Shown here: positions 9,711 to 17,825 of the stretch, in pieces
Layout of the letters: the number at the start of each line of letters is the position of its first letter
Numbering within the stretch: the first letter of the stretch is position 1
NCBI RefSeq assembly: GCF_000689395.1
Contig: NZ_HG966617.1
Location: 692,753 to 756,752, forward strand
From: Candidatus Phaeomarinobacter ectocarpi
Lineage (GTDB): Bacteria > Pseudomonadota > Alphaproteobacteria > CGMCC-115125
Direction of reading: 5' to 3'
DNA: 64,000 bases
Translations under genes and position numbers: made by a program
The notes under the pieces: model-generated
What the model saw: only the letters and a program-made list of their open reading frames with translations
What the model was told of the DNA's origin: nothing
Databases searched by the model: none

Positions 9711-10995
9711 ATCTAATAGGCACAGATTTGGGCCCGCAGACGAATTCCGATTCTGTGAATTTGACCGGGCCGGTGAGTTCCACCTCGGTGAGGCGCGGAA
9801 GAAGCGTTTGCCAGATGGTGCGGATCTCAAGACGAGCGAGATGTTGGCCCAGGCACACATGTCCACCAAACCCGAATCCGACATGGCGATTGGGTGCCCG
9901 ATCCATCTTGAAGGTAAATGGGTCGTCGAATTCTTCCTCGTCCCGGTTGGCAGACAGATACGAGATGTACAGCAGGTCGCCTTTGCGGATCGTCTGACCG
10001 CGCAGGACGTAGTCCTCAGTTGCAGATCGAATGAAGTGCTGAACCGGTGATCCCCAGCGGATGCACTCTTCGACGAAACTGGGAATAAGGTCGGGCTTCT
10101 CCTTCAACCTTGCCAGCATGTCCGGGTTCTCAGCGAGCATCTTCATGCCCAATGCGGTTGTGGCAGACGTTGTGTCGTGACCCGCTGTCGCAAGGATGCC
10201 GAAATATGAAATCATCTTGCGTTCTTCCATGCTCTCACCATTGATCTTGGCGTTTGCAATGAGTGACGCGATGTCTTCCTTGGGGTTTGCCCGGCGGGCT
10301 TCCACCAGTGGCATGAAGAACTCATGGAACTGCGTGAAAACAACGTTCCAGGTCTTGATGATTTCTTCCGGGTCCGTGATGTCCGAGCCCGGCCGTTTGA
10401 GATCAGGGTCCGCGTAGGAAAAAAGCCACTGCGTCAGCTGCAGCATCTTGGGGTGGTGCTCACGCGGGACGCCCACGATGTCCAGTACGACTTGCAATGG
10501 ATAGTTCATGGCAACGTCGTCAGCAAAGTCGCAAGTGGGCGCGAGTGACGCCATCTGGTCCACGAATTCCTGCGCTGTCTTGGCGACGTTCTCTTTCATC
10601 TTTGCAATGCCGCCGGGCATGAACTCACCCTGCAGAACATTGCGGTACGCAGTGTGTTCAGGCGGATCAAGCTGAACGAGAGACTGAAAGAGATTGGGAG
10701 AGCCGCCGGTAAAAGACCTCGCCAGCGCCTCGCCGGCCTGACTGTGAAGGATCTTCGGTCTGTCACCTGAGTGGAACAAGTTGTCCTGACGAGTGATTTC
10801 TTTGACGTCGGAATACTTGGTGACCATCCAGTGAGGGTCATATCCGGGCACTTCCACGCAGGCGAGGGGGTTGTCCTGGCGTAGGGTCGTGAAGATCCCG
10901 TCGATCTTGTCTCGATGTGAAAAACTCGCGGGGTTGAAAATCGGAGCAACCAGCTCTGATAGCGATGTTTGAGCCTTGTGTGATGCCGCACCCAT
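9694..10995 (-). CDS. Cytochrome P450
   Basis: Soluble class-I bacterial P450 of 433 residues; it needs a ferredoxin and reductase that are not encoded nearby. The I-helix oxygen-binding motif is TAGHDTTSAT, the ExxR pair is EECIRWGSP, and the heme-binding loop is FGFGGHVCLGQHLAR with the thiolate Cys. The sequence pattern (LDPPEHTAYRN, FGGHVCLGQHLARLE) is like alphaproteobacterial P450s acting on terpenoid, steroid or fatty substrates; the substrate cannot be told. A GGGAGG ribosome site precedes ATG. It is divergent from a MerR-family regulator with inverted repeats in the shared promoter, suggesting substrate-inducible expression. Confidence 0.93.
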   Translation of the reverse strand: MGAASHKAQTSLSELVAPIFNPASFSHRDKIDGIFTTLRQDNPLACVEVPGYDPHWMVTKYSDVKEITRQDNLFHSGDRPKILHSQAGEALARSFTGGSPNLFQSLVQLDPPEHTAYRNVLQGEFMPGGIAKMKENVAKTAQEFVDQMASLAPTCDFADDVAMNYPLQVVLDIVGVPREHHPKMLQLTQWLFSYADPDLKRPGSDITDPEEIIKTWNVVFTQFHEFFMPLVEARRANPKEDIASLIANAKINGESMEERKMISYFGILATAGHDTTSATTALGMKMLAENPDMLARLKEKPDLIPSFVEECIRWGSPVQHFIRSATEDYVLRGQTIRKGDLLYISYLSANRDEEEFDDPFTFKMDRAPNRHVGFGFGGHVCLGQHLARLEIRTIWQTLLPRLTEVELTGPVKFTESEFVCGPKSVPIRFKMDG

Positions 10996-11018
10996 GATAT
11001 CACCTCCCGTTTTGGTTG

Positions 11019-11066
11019 TTTCGCGTAAACACTATACGCAAAAATGCGTTACGTAAATACGCGAAA
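11019..11066. promoter_or_regulatory. Nested inverted repeats in the P450/MerR divergent promoter
   Basis: TTTCGCGTA (11019-11027) and TACGCGAAA (11058-11066) are perfect inverted complements. Inside are GCGTA-N7-TACGC (11023-11039) and ACGCA-AAAA-TGCGT (11036-11049). The repeated half-site is GCGTA/TACGC. The cluster sits between the two divergent start codons and is the likely operator of the adjacent MerR-type regulator. Confidence 0.6.
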
Positions 11067-11084
11067 ATCAGGTATCTCAATGCG

Positions 11085-11798
11085 ATGAAAATGCGAGACC
11101 TTGAACAGGCGACAGGTGTCAATCGCGAGACCATTCGCGTCTATTTCCGGCACGGGCTATTGCCCGAGCCCCAGCGCTCCAAGCCAAATGTGGCCGACTA
11201 TGATCAGGCTCATGTCGATGGCATCCGCATGATCCGCCGCCTGCATAAGGAAGAAGGTCTGACCCTGCCTCAGATCGGCCGCGTGTTGTCCGGAGAGTTG
11301 TCCGATGCGTCGCTTGGCGTCGGAGCATTTCCACATCTGGAGCAAATGGTTGCGGCGCGCCTCGATCAGTTTGATGCGCTTGTGCCGCTTTCGTCTGTTC
11401 TTGCGCGCAACCCGAATGCGCCAGAAGACGCGGCCGGTCTTCAGGAAATCGGCGCAATCGAAATGAGCACAGACACCGGTACGCCCATGCTGTCGCGCAC
11501 TGATGCTGATCTTGTTGCCATCTGGGGAGAGATGCGTGCAGCAGGCTTCACCGAAGAGAATGGATTCACGACGGAGCTCTTGGCGTTCTATGTCACATCA
11601 GCCAAGGCTCTGGGTCAGACGGAGGTTGATCGGTTTCTGGAAGCGATAGAAGGCAAGGTGCGGATTGAAGATGCTGCCGACATGGCGCTGGAAGCAATCA
11701 ATAGGATGATGACGTTCTTTGGCCATCTCAGAACAAAGGCTGTGCTGAAGGCATTTGCCGATGCTGCTGTCCTGCCCAAAAAGCCTGACTCCGACTGA
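11085..11798 (+). CDS. MerR-family transcriptional regulator
   Basis: DNA-binding regulator of about 237 residues. The N-terminal winged-helix MerR domain reads MRDLEQATGVNRETIRVYF, then YRHGLLP-like FRHGLLPEPQ and LHKEEGLTLPQIGRVL. The C-terminal part (about residues 100-237) is helical with no metal-binding cysteines, so a small organic ligand is more likely than a metal. I placed the start at 11085 (MKMRDLEQ); upstream in-frame ATG 11016 would run through the operator repeats. No strong ribosome site is seen, and a start at 11091 is also possible. It is divergent from the P450 and probably controls it and itself. Confidence 0.8.
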   Translation: MKMRDLEQATGVNRETIRVYFRHGLLPEPQRSKPNVADYDQAHVDGIRMIRRLHKEEGLTLPQIGRVLSGELSDASLGVGAFPHLEQMVAARLDQFDALVPLSSVLARNPNAPEDAAGLQEIGAIEMSTDTGTPMLSRTDADLVAIWGEMRAAGFTEENGFTTELLAFYVTSAKALGQTEVDRFLEAIEGKVRIEDAADMALEAINRMMTFFGHLRTKAVLKAFADAAVLPKKPDSD

Positions 11799-11821
11799 TC
11801 AGCAGATGAAGATGCACATCG

Positions 11822-12892
11822 TCATGATGTGCTGCGACGTGGCACACCCACCCGCATGCCGGGTGCCGCGCGCTCGGTCACGACTTCACGGCGGAACCTG
11901 AATTGCTCGGCCGGCCTTCCGCCCGTGTTCGTGGTCATGCGTCCGGTGCGCTCAACAAGCCCGGCCTTCTCTACAAGACGACGGAAATTCTGCTTGTGAA
12001 GTTTGACGCCCATGACGGCTTCAACTGTGCGCTGCAGTTCTGTGAGCGTGAATTCTTCCATGATCAGTTCAAACACGACCGGGCGATATTTCAGTTTTGC
12101 GCGCAGTCTGCCCATGGCGGTGGCTAGAATGCGCCGGTGATCATGCTGCATGGGATCGCCTAGTGGCGGCACATCCTGTTTGCCCTCTGGCGTGTTCACC
12201 TTGCGCTGAGCATTGCGCCGTCCGTCACGGGCGGCTTCATCCACAAGACCTGCTTCATAGAGCAACTCGAACCGCTCCAGAACCTTTTCCTCATCCCAGG
12301 AAACGCCACCAAGCCCAAAGCAAAGGTTCAGTCGCTGCGTGCGTTCTGACTTCAATGCCGGTGTGTTGGCACTTTCCGCCCACGCACTCACCAGGGGCGC
12401 GATAGCCTCGTCAATGATCCGCGGTCGAGCCTGCCGCCAGTCTTCCCAGGGGAAATAGCTGTACCAGCCGCGCCATCCGCTTTCCGGCGCAGATGCGTCT
12501 TCTCCAAGGTCATCGGCACTGACCAACGCAAGATATCCAACCGAAATGATGTGGGGGCCAATGTCGTCAGGCAACCGGTTTCGGCCTCGGTCGCCAAAGG
12601 TGTAGAGCTGCTCGACATACCCAAGATCAAGTCCGGTCTGTTCCTGCACCCAGGCATGCAATCCCGTCGCCATGGTCCGGTGGACAAGCGGGTCGAACGG
12701 TCCGAAGGGAAGTGCATCCCACGTGTCTGAGTGGTGAGGCGAACCTTCGTCAGGTGAGCGGACGATGAGCGTGCGCGGTTCCTGCTCCGCCACGGTGACA
12801 ATGGCGGCGTTCAAGCCAACGACCACCGCGGTCGATGTATCTCCAAATGATGCAGGCCCAATTGGAGCCATTGCATCTGATGCCGCAGCCAT
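11822..12892 (-). CDS. nadQ: NAD biosynthesis regulator, Nudix-like plus winged helix
   Basis: A 356-residue protein of the NrtR-related COG4111 type that SEED calls the NAD regulator of Alphaproteobacteria. The N-terminal two thirds are Nudix-like (AAIVTVAEQEPRTLIVR, GLHAWVQEQTGLDLGYVEQLYTFGD), but the catalytic box G-x5-E-x7-REUxEExGU is not preserved, as expected for a sensor rather than a hydrolase. The C-terminal winged helix reads KYRPVVFELIMEEFTLTELQ, LHKQNFRRLVEKAGLV and GRPAEQFRF. It is monocistronic, about 3 kb from nadABC. A site like the nadA palindrome lies 73 bases upstream of its start, pointing to autoregulation. The family assignment is recognition from memory of the fold order. 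Confidence 0.8.
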   Translation of the reverse strand: MAAASDAMAPIGPASFGDTSTAVVVGLNAAIVTVAEQEPRTLIVRSPDEGSPHHSDTWDALPFGPFDPLVHRTMATGLHAWVQEQTGLDLGYVEQLYTFGDRGRNRLPDDIGPHIISVGYLALVSADDLGEDASAPESGWRGWYSYFPWEDWRQARPRIIDEAIAPLVSAWAESANTPALKSERTQRLNLCFGLGGVSWDEEKVLERFELLYEAGLVDEAARDGRRNAQRKVNTPEGKQDVPPLGDPMQHDHRRILATAMGRLRAKLKYRPVVFELIMEEFTLTELQRTVEAVMGVKLHKQNFRRLVEKAGLVERTGRMTTNTGGRPAEQFRFRREVVTERAAPGMRVGVPRRSTS

Positions 12893-12964
12893 GCAGCCAC
12901 CCTCTCATCTGGTATAGAGCCAGCCGGACGCACTATTGCGGGTTTTGTTGACACGCACGCGACA

Positions 12965-12989
12965 CCTTTTGCTCACATTCAGCATTATG
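12965..12989. promoter_or_regulatory. NadQ-like operator upstream of nadQ
   Basis: Left arm CCTTTTGCT, seven-base spacer, right arm AGCATTATG. It matches the nadA operator at 12 of 18 arm positions, including GCT-N7-AGCATTA with identical spacing. It lies 73-97 bases before the nadQ start. Binding is inferred, not shown. Confidence 0.5.
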
Positions 12990-13022
12990 AAGGCATTGAT
13001 TCTGAAAGGCAATTTTGCGCCG

Positions 13023-13781
13023 CTATTTTGCGGCTAGGGTCGCAAATCGCTTGAGATAGGCCGATTGCGCATCGCTCGCAGGCATTGGTTTGATCCAACG
13101 GCGCGCCGCGCGGGATTGTGCCGGTGTTAGCCGCGGACGCCCGAAAATCTTTGAAGCTTCATCGGGCTCAAATCCGGCAAGCTCAACCGCCTCCAGATAG
13201 GCGGACACAGTGTCAGCGCGCTTGATAGTCCGTTCCACATGCTTGGGCGTGTGAACCGGTATGCCAAACCGCACATGAATGGCTGCTTCCAGCCGTCCTT
13301 CAAAGTCCTTGTAGTCAACGCCCAGAGCCGCCTTGAAGGGGCTGATCATGTCGCCAATCACATATTCAGGGGCGTCGTGGAGCAATGCGGCCAGCAACTT
13401 GGTTTGGTCCCAGTCCGGCGCAAATGCCTGCGCAAGGTCTGTGACCAGCAGTGAGTGCTGCGCCACGCTATAGGCATGATCTCCGGTCGTCTGGCCGTTC
13501 CATCGCGCAACGCGGGCAAGCCCGTGGGCAATGTCTTCGATTTCAACATCCAGTGGGGATGGGTCGATGAGGTCGAGCCGCCGCCCGCTCAGCATTCGCT
13601 GCCAGGCGCGCGGCGCTTCGGTCTTTTTGCGAGGGGGCAGGGCGGGTCTCCCGGTGGGCAGTGGCTCAAGGGACCTGAGTAGATAATTCGCAACCGCTTG
13701 TCGATTGCAGATGCCGAATTGAGCCTGCACAAATCGCCCGGTTTGACCCAAATCATGGCAGGAAAACGCACCGGGCTTCAC
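13023..13781 (-). CDS. HD-domain phosphohydrolase, YfbR-like
   Basis: Metal-dependent phosphohydrolase of the HD superfamily, probably acting on nucleotides. The HD residues are visible as GDHAYSVAQHSLLV and ALLHDAPEYVIGDMISP, with a further conserved block KRADTVSAYLEAVEL. The conserved family sequence begins around PRAWQRMLSGRRLDL (about residue 57), so the first 50 or so residues of the longest frame may not be translated; no clear ribosome site resolves the start. It is divergent from the universal stress gene, with a 77-base gap that contains inverted repeats. Substrate and pathway are not deducible; 5'-deoxynucleotidase activity is the nearest guess. Confidence 0.75.
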   Translation of the reverse strand: MKPGAFSCHDLGQTGRFVQAQFGICNRQAVANYLLRSLEPLPTGRPALPPRKKTEAPRAWQRMLSGRRLDLIDPSPLDVEIEDIAHGLARVARWNGQTTGDHAYSVAQHSLLVTDLAQAFAPDWDQTKLLAALLHDAPEYVIGDMISPFKAALGVDYKDFEGRLEAAIHVRFGIPVHTPKHVERTIKRADTVSAYLEAVELAGFEPDEASKIFGRPRLTPAQSRAARRWIKPMPASDAQSAYLKRFATLAAK

Positions 13782-13798
13782 ATTGTAGGGGTGGCATC

Positions 13799-13828
13799 GG
13801 CTAGACTGTTTTCAAATTTGATCTAGCC
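13799..13828. promoter_or_regulatory. Inverted repeats between HD-domain gene and uspA-like gene
   Basis: GGCTAGA (13799-13805) and TCTAGCC (13822-13828) are perfect inverted complements, and the 10-bp perfect palindrome TCAAATTTGA lies between them (13812-13821). They occupy the middle of the divergent promoter region, 31 bases before the stress gene's ATG. Candidate operator; regulator unknown. Confidence 0.5.
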
Positions 13829-13858
13829 ATTGCCACGAGCATCGAACGGAACAGTCTC

Positions 13859-14725
13859 ATGTCCATCAAACGCATTTTATGCCCCCTCTACGGTTCGCCT
13901 TCCGACATGGGCGCGCTCAATACAGGACTTGCCCTCACCAAGCGGTTTGAGGCGCAGGCGGACATTCTCTTTGTGCGGCCCAATCCGACAGATGCATTGC
14001 CCTATCTGGGGGAAGGCATATCCGGTCCTATTGTGGAGGACATCATCGACACGGCTCGCAAAGCCGCTGATTCCGCCGAAGAACAATGCCGCGCATCAGC
14101 ATCCAAGGCCGCCGAGGACGCCGGTCTGGCTTTGTCCGATGACACACAGCCCGGCACCGCGTCCGCGCGCGTGAGGGTCAAAGCAGGCCGCGCGGCTGAA
14201 GTTATTGCGGCTGAAAGCCGTCTGGCTGATCTGGTGATTGTGGCTGATGCATCTGCGCGGGATCAAACGTCCGGGCCCAATGCACTTGAAACATGCATGC
14301 TGGCCGAAGGCCGCCCCGTCCTTCTGGCCCCGGCACAGGCCACGACGACAGTGGGCACAAGCGTTGCCATCGGGTGGGACGAAAGTGGCGAAGCCGCCAA
14401 TGCGGTGACCGCGGCTATGCCGTTTCTCACGTCTGCGGCCAAAGTGACCATCGTCTGCGTTGACGAGGACGGCATCACCGATGCGCCCGGTGCGCGCTCT
14501 CTGGCTGAATATCTCACGCTTCATGGTGTCAAAGCCGAAATTCATCTCGTGCCTGAAGACAGCCGCAACACCGGCGAGGTCCTGCTGGAAGAGGCCAGCA
14601 ACCTCAAGGCGGATCTGCTCGTGATGGGCGGCTATAGCCACTCGCGTCTGCGCGAACTCGTATTGGGAGGTGTCACCCGGCACATTCGCTCCCATGCAAC
14701 CATCCCAGTCTTGATGGCTCACTAG
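13859..14725 (+). CDS. Tandem universal stress protein
   Basis: Cytosolic 288-residue protein with two UspA domains. The first (about 1-150) starts SIKRILCPLYGSPSDMGAL; the second (about 160-288) ends in LKADLLVMGGYSHSRLRELV and GGVTRHIRSHATIPVL, the usual ATP-binding G-x2-G-x9-G(S/T)-like stretch. ATP-binding is likely in the second domain, and the first is more divergent. Usp tandem proteins help survival under starvation or oxygen and envelope stress. It is followed 26 bases later by a small acidic conserved protein, probably co-transcribed, and the pair ends at a strong terminator. Confidence 0.88.
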   Translation: MSIKRILCPLYGSPSDMGALNTGLALTKRFEAQADILFVRPNPTDALPYLGEGISGPIVEDIIDTARKAADSAEEQCRASASKAAEDAGLALSDDTQPGTASARVRVKAGRAAEVIAAESRLADLVIVADASARDQTSGPNALETCMLAEGRPVLLAPAQATTTVGTSVAIGWDESGEAANAVTAAMPFLTSAAKVTIVCVDEDGITDAPGARSLAEYLTLHGVKAEIHLVPEDSRNTGEVLLEEASNLKADLLVMGGYSHSRLRELVLGGVTRHIRSHATIPVLMAH

Positions 14726-14751
14726 AGAGCCAACTGAAGAGGAGTACTTCC

Positions 14752-15120
14752 ATGGCGCTTTATCGCGTGCATCTCAATGTCGCTCGGTCCGAGCAATACC
14801 CGTCCGGGTCATCCGAATGCGGATATGAGTTCATCGTGCCCCTGGACGGGCAAATGCAGCTTGATCCCGAAGCATGGAAGAACCACAAGGACGACTGCAC
14901 CGTGCATCGCTTCTGGGAAGATGAAGCAGATCTGCGCGGTCACCTGCGTCATGTGGGGAAAGGCTGGAAATTCGACTACGACAAGTCCGACGACGAGGAT
15001 GACGAACTGCTTTTCAAGCTGGATCGCCACAAACTGGCAGAAGGCGAATACGTCTCCATCACTGAAAGCGACGGCGAGATGCATACCTTCAAGGTGATGG
15101 CCGTCCGTCCTTATCCGTAG
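14752..15120 (+). CDS. Conserved acidic small protein of unknown function
   Basis: A 122-residue soluble protein with no signal peptide or membrane segment. It is acidic in the middle (DYDKSDDEDDELLFKLD) and has conserved-looking aromatic positions (VHRFWEDEADLRGHL, GKGWKFDY). The second half, EGEYVSITESDGEMHTFKV, resembles a small beta-barrel ending. A GAGGAG ribosome site precedes ATG 14752. It follows the universal stress gene closely and precedes a strong hairpin terminator, so the two are likely one transcript. I do not recognise a named family; a function tied to stress response is only guilt by association. Confidence 0.75.
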   Translation: MALYRVHLNVARSEQYPSGSSECGYEFIVPLDGQMQLDPEAWKNHKDDCTVHRFWEDEADLRGHLRHVGKGWKFDYDKSDDEDDELLFKLDRHKLAEGEYVSITESDGEMHTFKVMAVRPYP

Positions 15121-15144
15121 GTCGCAGATGCCCTCGACACAAAG

Positions 15145-15180
15145 AAGGCCCCGGCAGACTTGCCGGGGCCTTTTGCTTTT
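15145..15180. terminator. Strong bidirectional intrinsic terminator
   Basis: A perfect 12-bp GC-rich stem, AAGGCCCCGGCA and TGCCGGGGCCTT around a GACT loop, is followed by TTTTGCTTTT on the plus strand. On the minus strand it is followed by TTCTTT. It sits between convergent genes and can end both transcripts. Confidence 0.9.
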
Positions 15181-15199
15181 CAGTGATGTCTAAAATCCG

Positions 15200-16321
15200 T
15201 CAGACCCGTCGCACCAGCACACTGCCCGCGGAATACCCCGCACCAAACGAGCAGATGACGCCGACATCCCCCGGCTCAAGGTCTTCGCTGTACTGATTGA
15301 ATGCGATGATCGACCCGGCTGAACTCGTGTTCGCATATTCCTTGAGAATATTCGGTTGCTCTTCTTCAGATGGCGGGCGACCCATCACCTTCTTGCCGAT
15401 GAGATCGTTCATGCTGGCATTCGCCTGGTGCAGCCACATGCGCTTCAAATTGTTGTTGCCGATGTTCTCGTCCGCCAGATGTTCCAGGATCATTGCCGAT
15501 ACCATCGGCACCACTTCCTTGAAGACCTTGCGGCCTTCCTGAACAAACAGCTTGTCCTTGGCGCCAATGCCTTCCGGCGCTGTGCGGTTCAAGAACCCGA
15601 AATTGTTGCGGATGTTGTTTGAGAACTGCGTTTTGAGGCGTGTGCCGATGATCTCAAACGGATGCTCTGCCGTCGCAGTGTCCTTGGCTTCAAGAATGAT
15701 GGCCGTTGCCACATCCCCGAAAATAAAGTGGCTATCGCGATCGCGGAAATTGAGATGGCCCGTGCAGATTTCAGGATCAGTCACAAGCACGCATTTGGCA
15801 GAGCCGGAGCGCACCATGTCATAGCCCTGCTGGATACCAAAGGTGGCAGACGAGCAGGCGACGTTCATGTCAAACGCAAAGCCGTCAATGCCAAGCAGGT
15901 CCTGCACCTCGATGGCGATAGCCGGGTAGGCGCGCTCAAGATTGGAACAGGCAACCACAACGGCGTCAATGTCTGCGGCTGTCTTGCCAGCCTGCTTCAT
16001 TGCGTCTTTGGCGGCTTTAACGGCCATCTCCGCAAGGATGGACGGCTCTTCGTTGGGCCGCTCCGGCAGTCGGGGAGCCATAATGTCCGGGTCCAGAATC
16101 CCGGACTTGTTCATGACGTGCCGACGATGAATGCCAGATGCTTTTTCGATGAAGGGCACGCTGGAGTCCGTAAGCGCCTCGACTTCGCCCCGCTCGATCG
16201 CGTCCTTGTTATCGGCATTGAATTTGGCAACATACGCGTTGAACGCTTCAACCAGTTCTTCGTTGGTGATTGTGTCTTCGGGCGTAAAAACGCCGGTTCC
16301 GCTGATGACGACTTTGGTCAA
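15200..16321 (-). CDS. FabH-like 3-oxoacyl-ACP synthase III
   Basis: Thiolase-fold ketosynthase condensing an acyl-CoA or acyl-ACP with a malonyl thioester. The catalytic triad is visible: Cys in NVACSSATFGIQ, His in WLHQAN and Asn in YANTSSAGS. The length (373) is longer than FabH of fatty-acid initiation (about 320) and fits the family that includes Pseudomonas PA3286-like enzymes. I favour TTG at 16321, since AGGTGG lies five bases before it and gives MTKVVISGTG; GTG at 16330 would lack a ribosome site. It stands alone, with no other fatty-acid genes beside it. A role in initiating chain elongation or in feeding special acyl chains into lipids is possible. Confidence 0.85.
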   Translation of the reverse strand: MTKVVISGTGVFTPEDTITNEELVEAFNAYVAKFNADNKDAIERGEVEALTDSSVPFIEKASGIHRRHVMNKSGILDPDIMAPRLPERPNEEPSILAEMAVKAAKDAMKQAGKTAADIDAVVVACSNLERAYPAIAIEVQDLLGIDGFAFDMNVACSSATFGIQQGYDMVRSGSAKCVLVTDPEICTGHLNFRDRDSHFIFGDVATAIILEAKDTATAEHPFEIIGTRLKTQFSNNIRNNFGFLNRTAPEGIGAKDKLFVQEGRKVFKEVVPMVSAMILEHLADENIGNNNLKRMWLHQANASMNDLIGKKVMGRPPSEEEQPNILKEYANTSSAGSIIAFNQYSEDLEPGDVGVICSFGAGYSAGSVLVRRV

Positions 16322-16543
16322 CCGTACCACCTGAGTTTGTCACGCACCCCTGACCCTTTGTGGGCCCAATAGCATGGACGTGACCTGTTTCATTCCCTCC
16401 AACGTCAGCTTTTCGCCCCTCAAGGACGCTAGCCAGCGCTGATTAATGAGATAATTTAGGGGAACGCGGCACGCCATGCCAGCGTAACCCGCGTGAATTG
16501 GTGAACATCCAGCAATGCCGCCGCGCACCGCAAAGGAACCAAC

Positions 16544-17206
16544 GTGACCGACACCACCATTTCCGACCGCCAGGACGGGTCTGAACCAGACAAAGCCGCC
16601 GGGCAGCCCGACTATTATTCCCAGCTTGACGCAGCGGAAAACATGGCCTGGGACATGTTGGAGAAGGGTGCCGCCTCGGCGAAACAGGCTTTTCACACCC
16701 CTGTTCTGGCCACTGTCACAGCCGACGGTGCCCCTCAGGCGCGCACGATTGTCATGCGCGAAGCGGACCGTGACACACTCATGCTGCGCGGAAACACCGA
16801 CCAACGTGCGCCAAAGGCCCACCAGATAGCCAACGATTCGCGTGTTCAGCTCCTCTTTTATGATGCCTCCGCCAAGGTGCAGATCCGTGTCACAGCCCAC
16901 GCGGATCTGATCACACAGGGGGCAACGCGTACCGAAGCCTGGGCAACCTCCATGCCGGGCAGCAAAGTCTGTTATCTGGCTCAAGGGGCGCCGGGCACTG
17001 ATCAGGATGCCCCGACATCAGGCCTCCCGGACTACGCTGATCAGGGACAGCGCGTGGCACCTGACAAACTGGAAGCAGGCATGAAGAATTTCGCGGTCAT
17101 CCGCTTCAGTGTAGAGGCGATTGATTGGCTTTATCTCGATAGCAACGGGCATCGACGCGCCCAGTTTGACTATGTTTCCAACAAGAAAAGCTGGGTCATT
17201 CCGTAG
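16544..17206 (+). CDS. Pyridoxamine 5'-phosphate oxidase-like flavin protein
   Basis: A 220-residue split-barrel protein of the PNPOx-like FMN-binding superfamily, related to the Alr4036 type. The barrel start is PVLATVTADGAPQARTIVM, then DSRVQLLFYDASAKVQIRV, and the C-terminus is WLYLDSNGHRRAQFDY. The GTG start has AAAGGAA eight bases upstream. It lacks the complete PdxH C-terminal signature, and a real PdxH is encoded at 55542-56177, so a role in PLP synthesis is unlikely. Flavin-dependent oxidoreductase activity or flavin sequestration is more likely. Lone gene between convergent tag and divergent ketosynthase. Confidence 0.75.
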   Translation: MTDTTISDRQDGSEPDKAAGQPDYYSQLDAAENMAWDMLEKGAASAKQAFHTPVLATVTADGAPQARTIVMREADRDTLMLRGNTDQRAPKAHQIANDSRVQLLFYDASAKVQIRVTAHADLITQGATRTEAWATSMPGSKVCYLAQGAPGTDQDAPTSGLPDYADQGQRVAPDKLEAGMKNFAVIRFSVEAIDWLYLDSNGHRRAQFDYVSNKKSWVIP

Positions 17207-17225
17207 GCAATGCGGGCAGGTTTGG

Positions 17226-17825
17226 TCAGCGTGCGAGGTCCTGGCATGCCTTGTGGCGCGGGCAGGACGTCTGGTGGTCATTCACCATGCCCACCGCCTG
17301 GGCAAAGGCGTAAACGATGGTTGGCCCGCAGAATTTGAAGCCGCGCTTTTTCAGATCTTTCGACAGCGCTTCACTCATGGGAGTGGCGGCGGGCATGTCC
17401 TTCCAGTTCTTTGATTTGGAAACCAGCGGCTGGCCATCCACATAGTTCCATAGATATCCGGCAAAGCCGTCAGGCTCCTTGTCCATGATTTCAAGATAGG
17501 CCCTGGCATTGCCGATCGTCGCTTCGATTTTGCCGCGATGACGGATGATGCCCTCATTGCCAAGAAGGCGTTCCACGTCTTTGTCCGTATACCGTGCAAT
17601 TCTCTCCGGCTTGAAGCCGTGAAACGCTTTGCGGAAATTCTCGCGCTTGCGCAGGATCGTGATCCAGGCAAGCCCAGCCTGAAACCCGTCAAGGATCATT
17701 TTCTCAAACAGCGCACGATCATCATATTCCGGCACGCCCCACTCATCATCGTGATAGGCGACATAAAACGGGTCATCGCCGCACCAGCCGCAGCGTTCTT
17801 CTTTTTTGCGGGCCTGCTTGCTCAC
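17226..17825 (-). CDS. tag: DNA-3-methyladenine glycosylase I
   Basis: Base-excision repair enzyme removing N3-methyladenine from alkylated DNA. The 199 residues match the Tag family: RCGWCGDDPFYVAYHDDEWG carries the first zinc ligands (Cys and His), the helical core contains LFEKMILDGFQAGLAWITIL with the catalytic Glu, and NDHQTSCPRH supplies the last His and Cys zinc ligands. The start is GTG and overlaps the ygfZ stop (GTGA), which indicates translational coupling. Zinc-binding residues all present, so it should be active. Confidence 0.95.
   Translation of the reverse strand: MSKQARKKEERCGWCGDDPFYVAYHDDEWGVPEYDDRALFEKMILDGFQAGLAWITILRKRENFRKAFHGFKPERIARYTDKDVERLLGNEGIIRHRGKIEATIGNARAYLEIMDKEPDGFAGYLWNYVDGQPLVSKSKNWKDMPAATPMSEALSKDLKKRGFKFCGPTIVYAFAQAVGMVNDHQTSCPRHKACQDLAR

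Noticed and set aside
8928-9884. 318-residue minus-strand frame over the membrane-protein gene
   Set aside because: It would cover the nadA operator and the plus-strand gene; its translation is rich in Lys, Arg, Pro and Asp without recognisable motifs, while the plus strand gives a coherent membrane protein.
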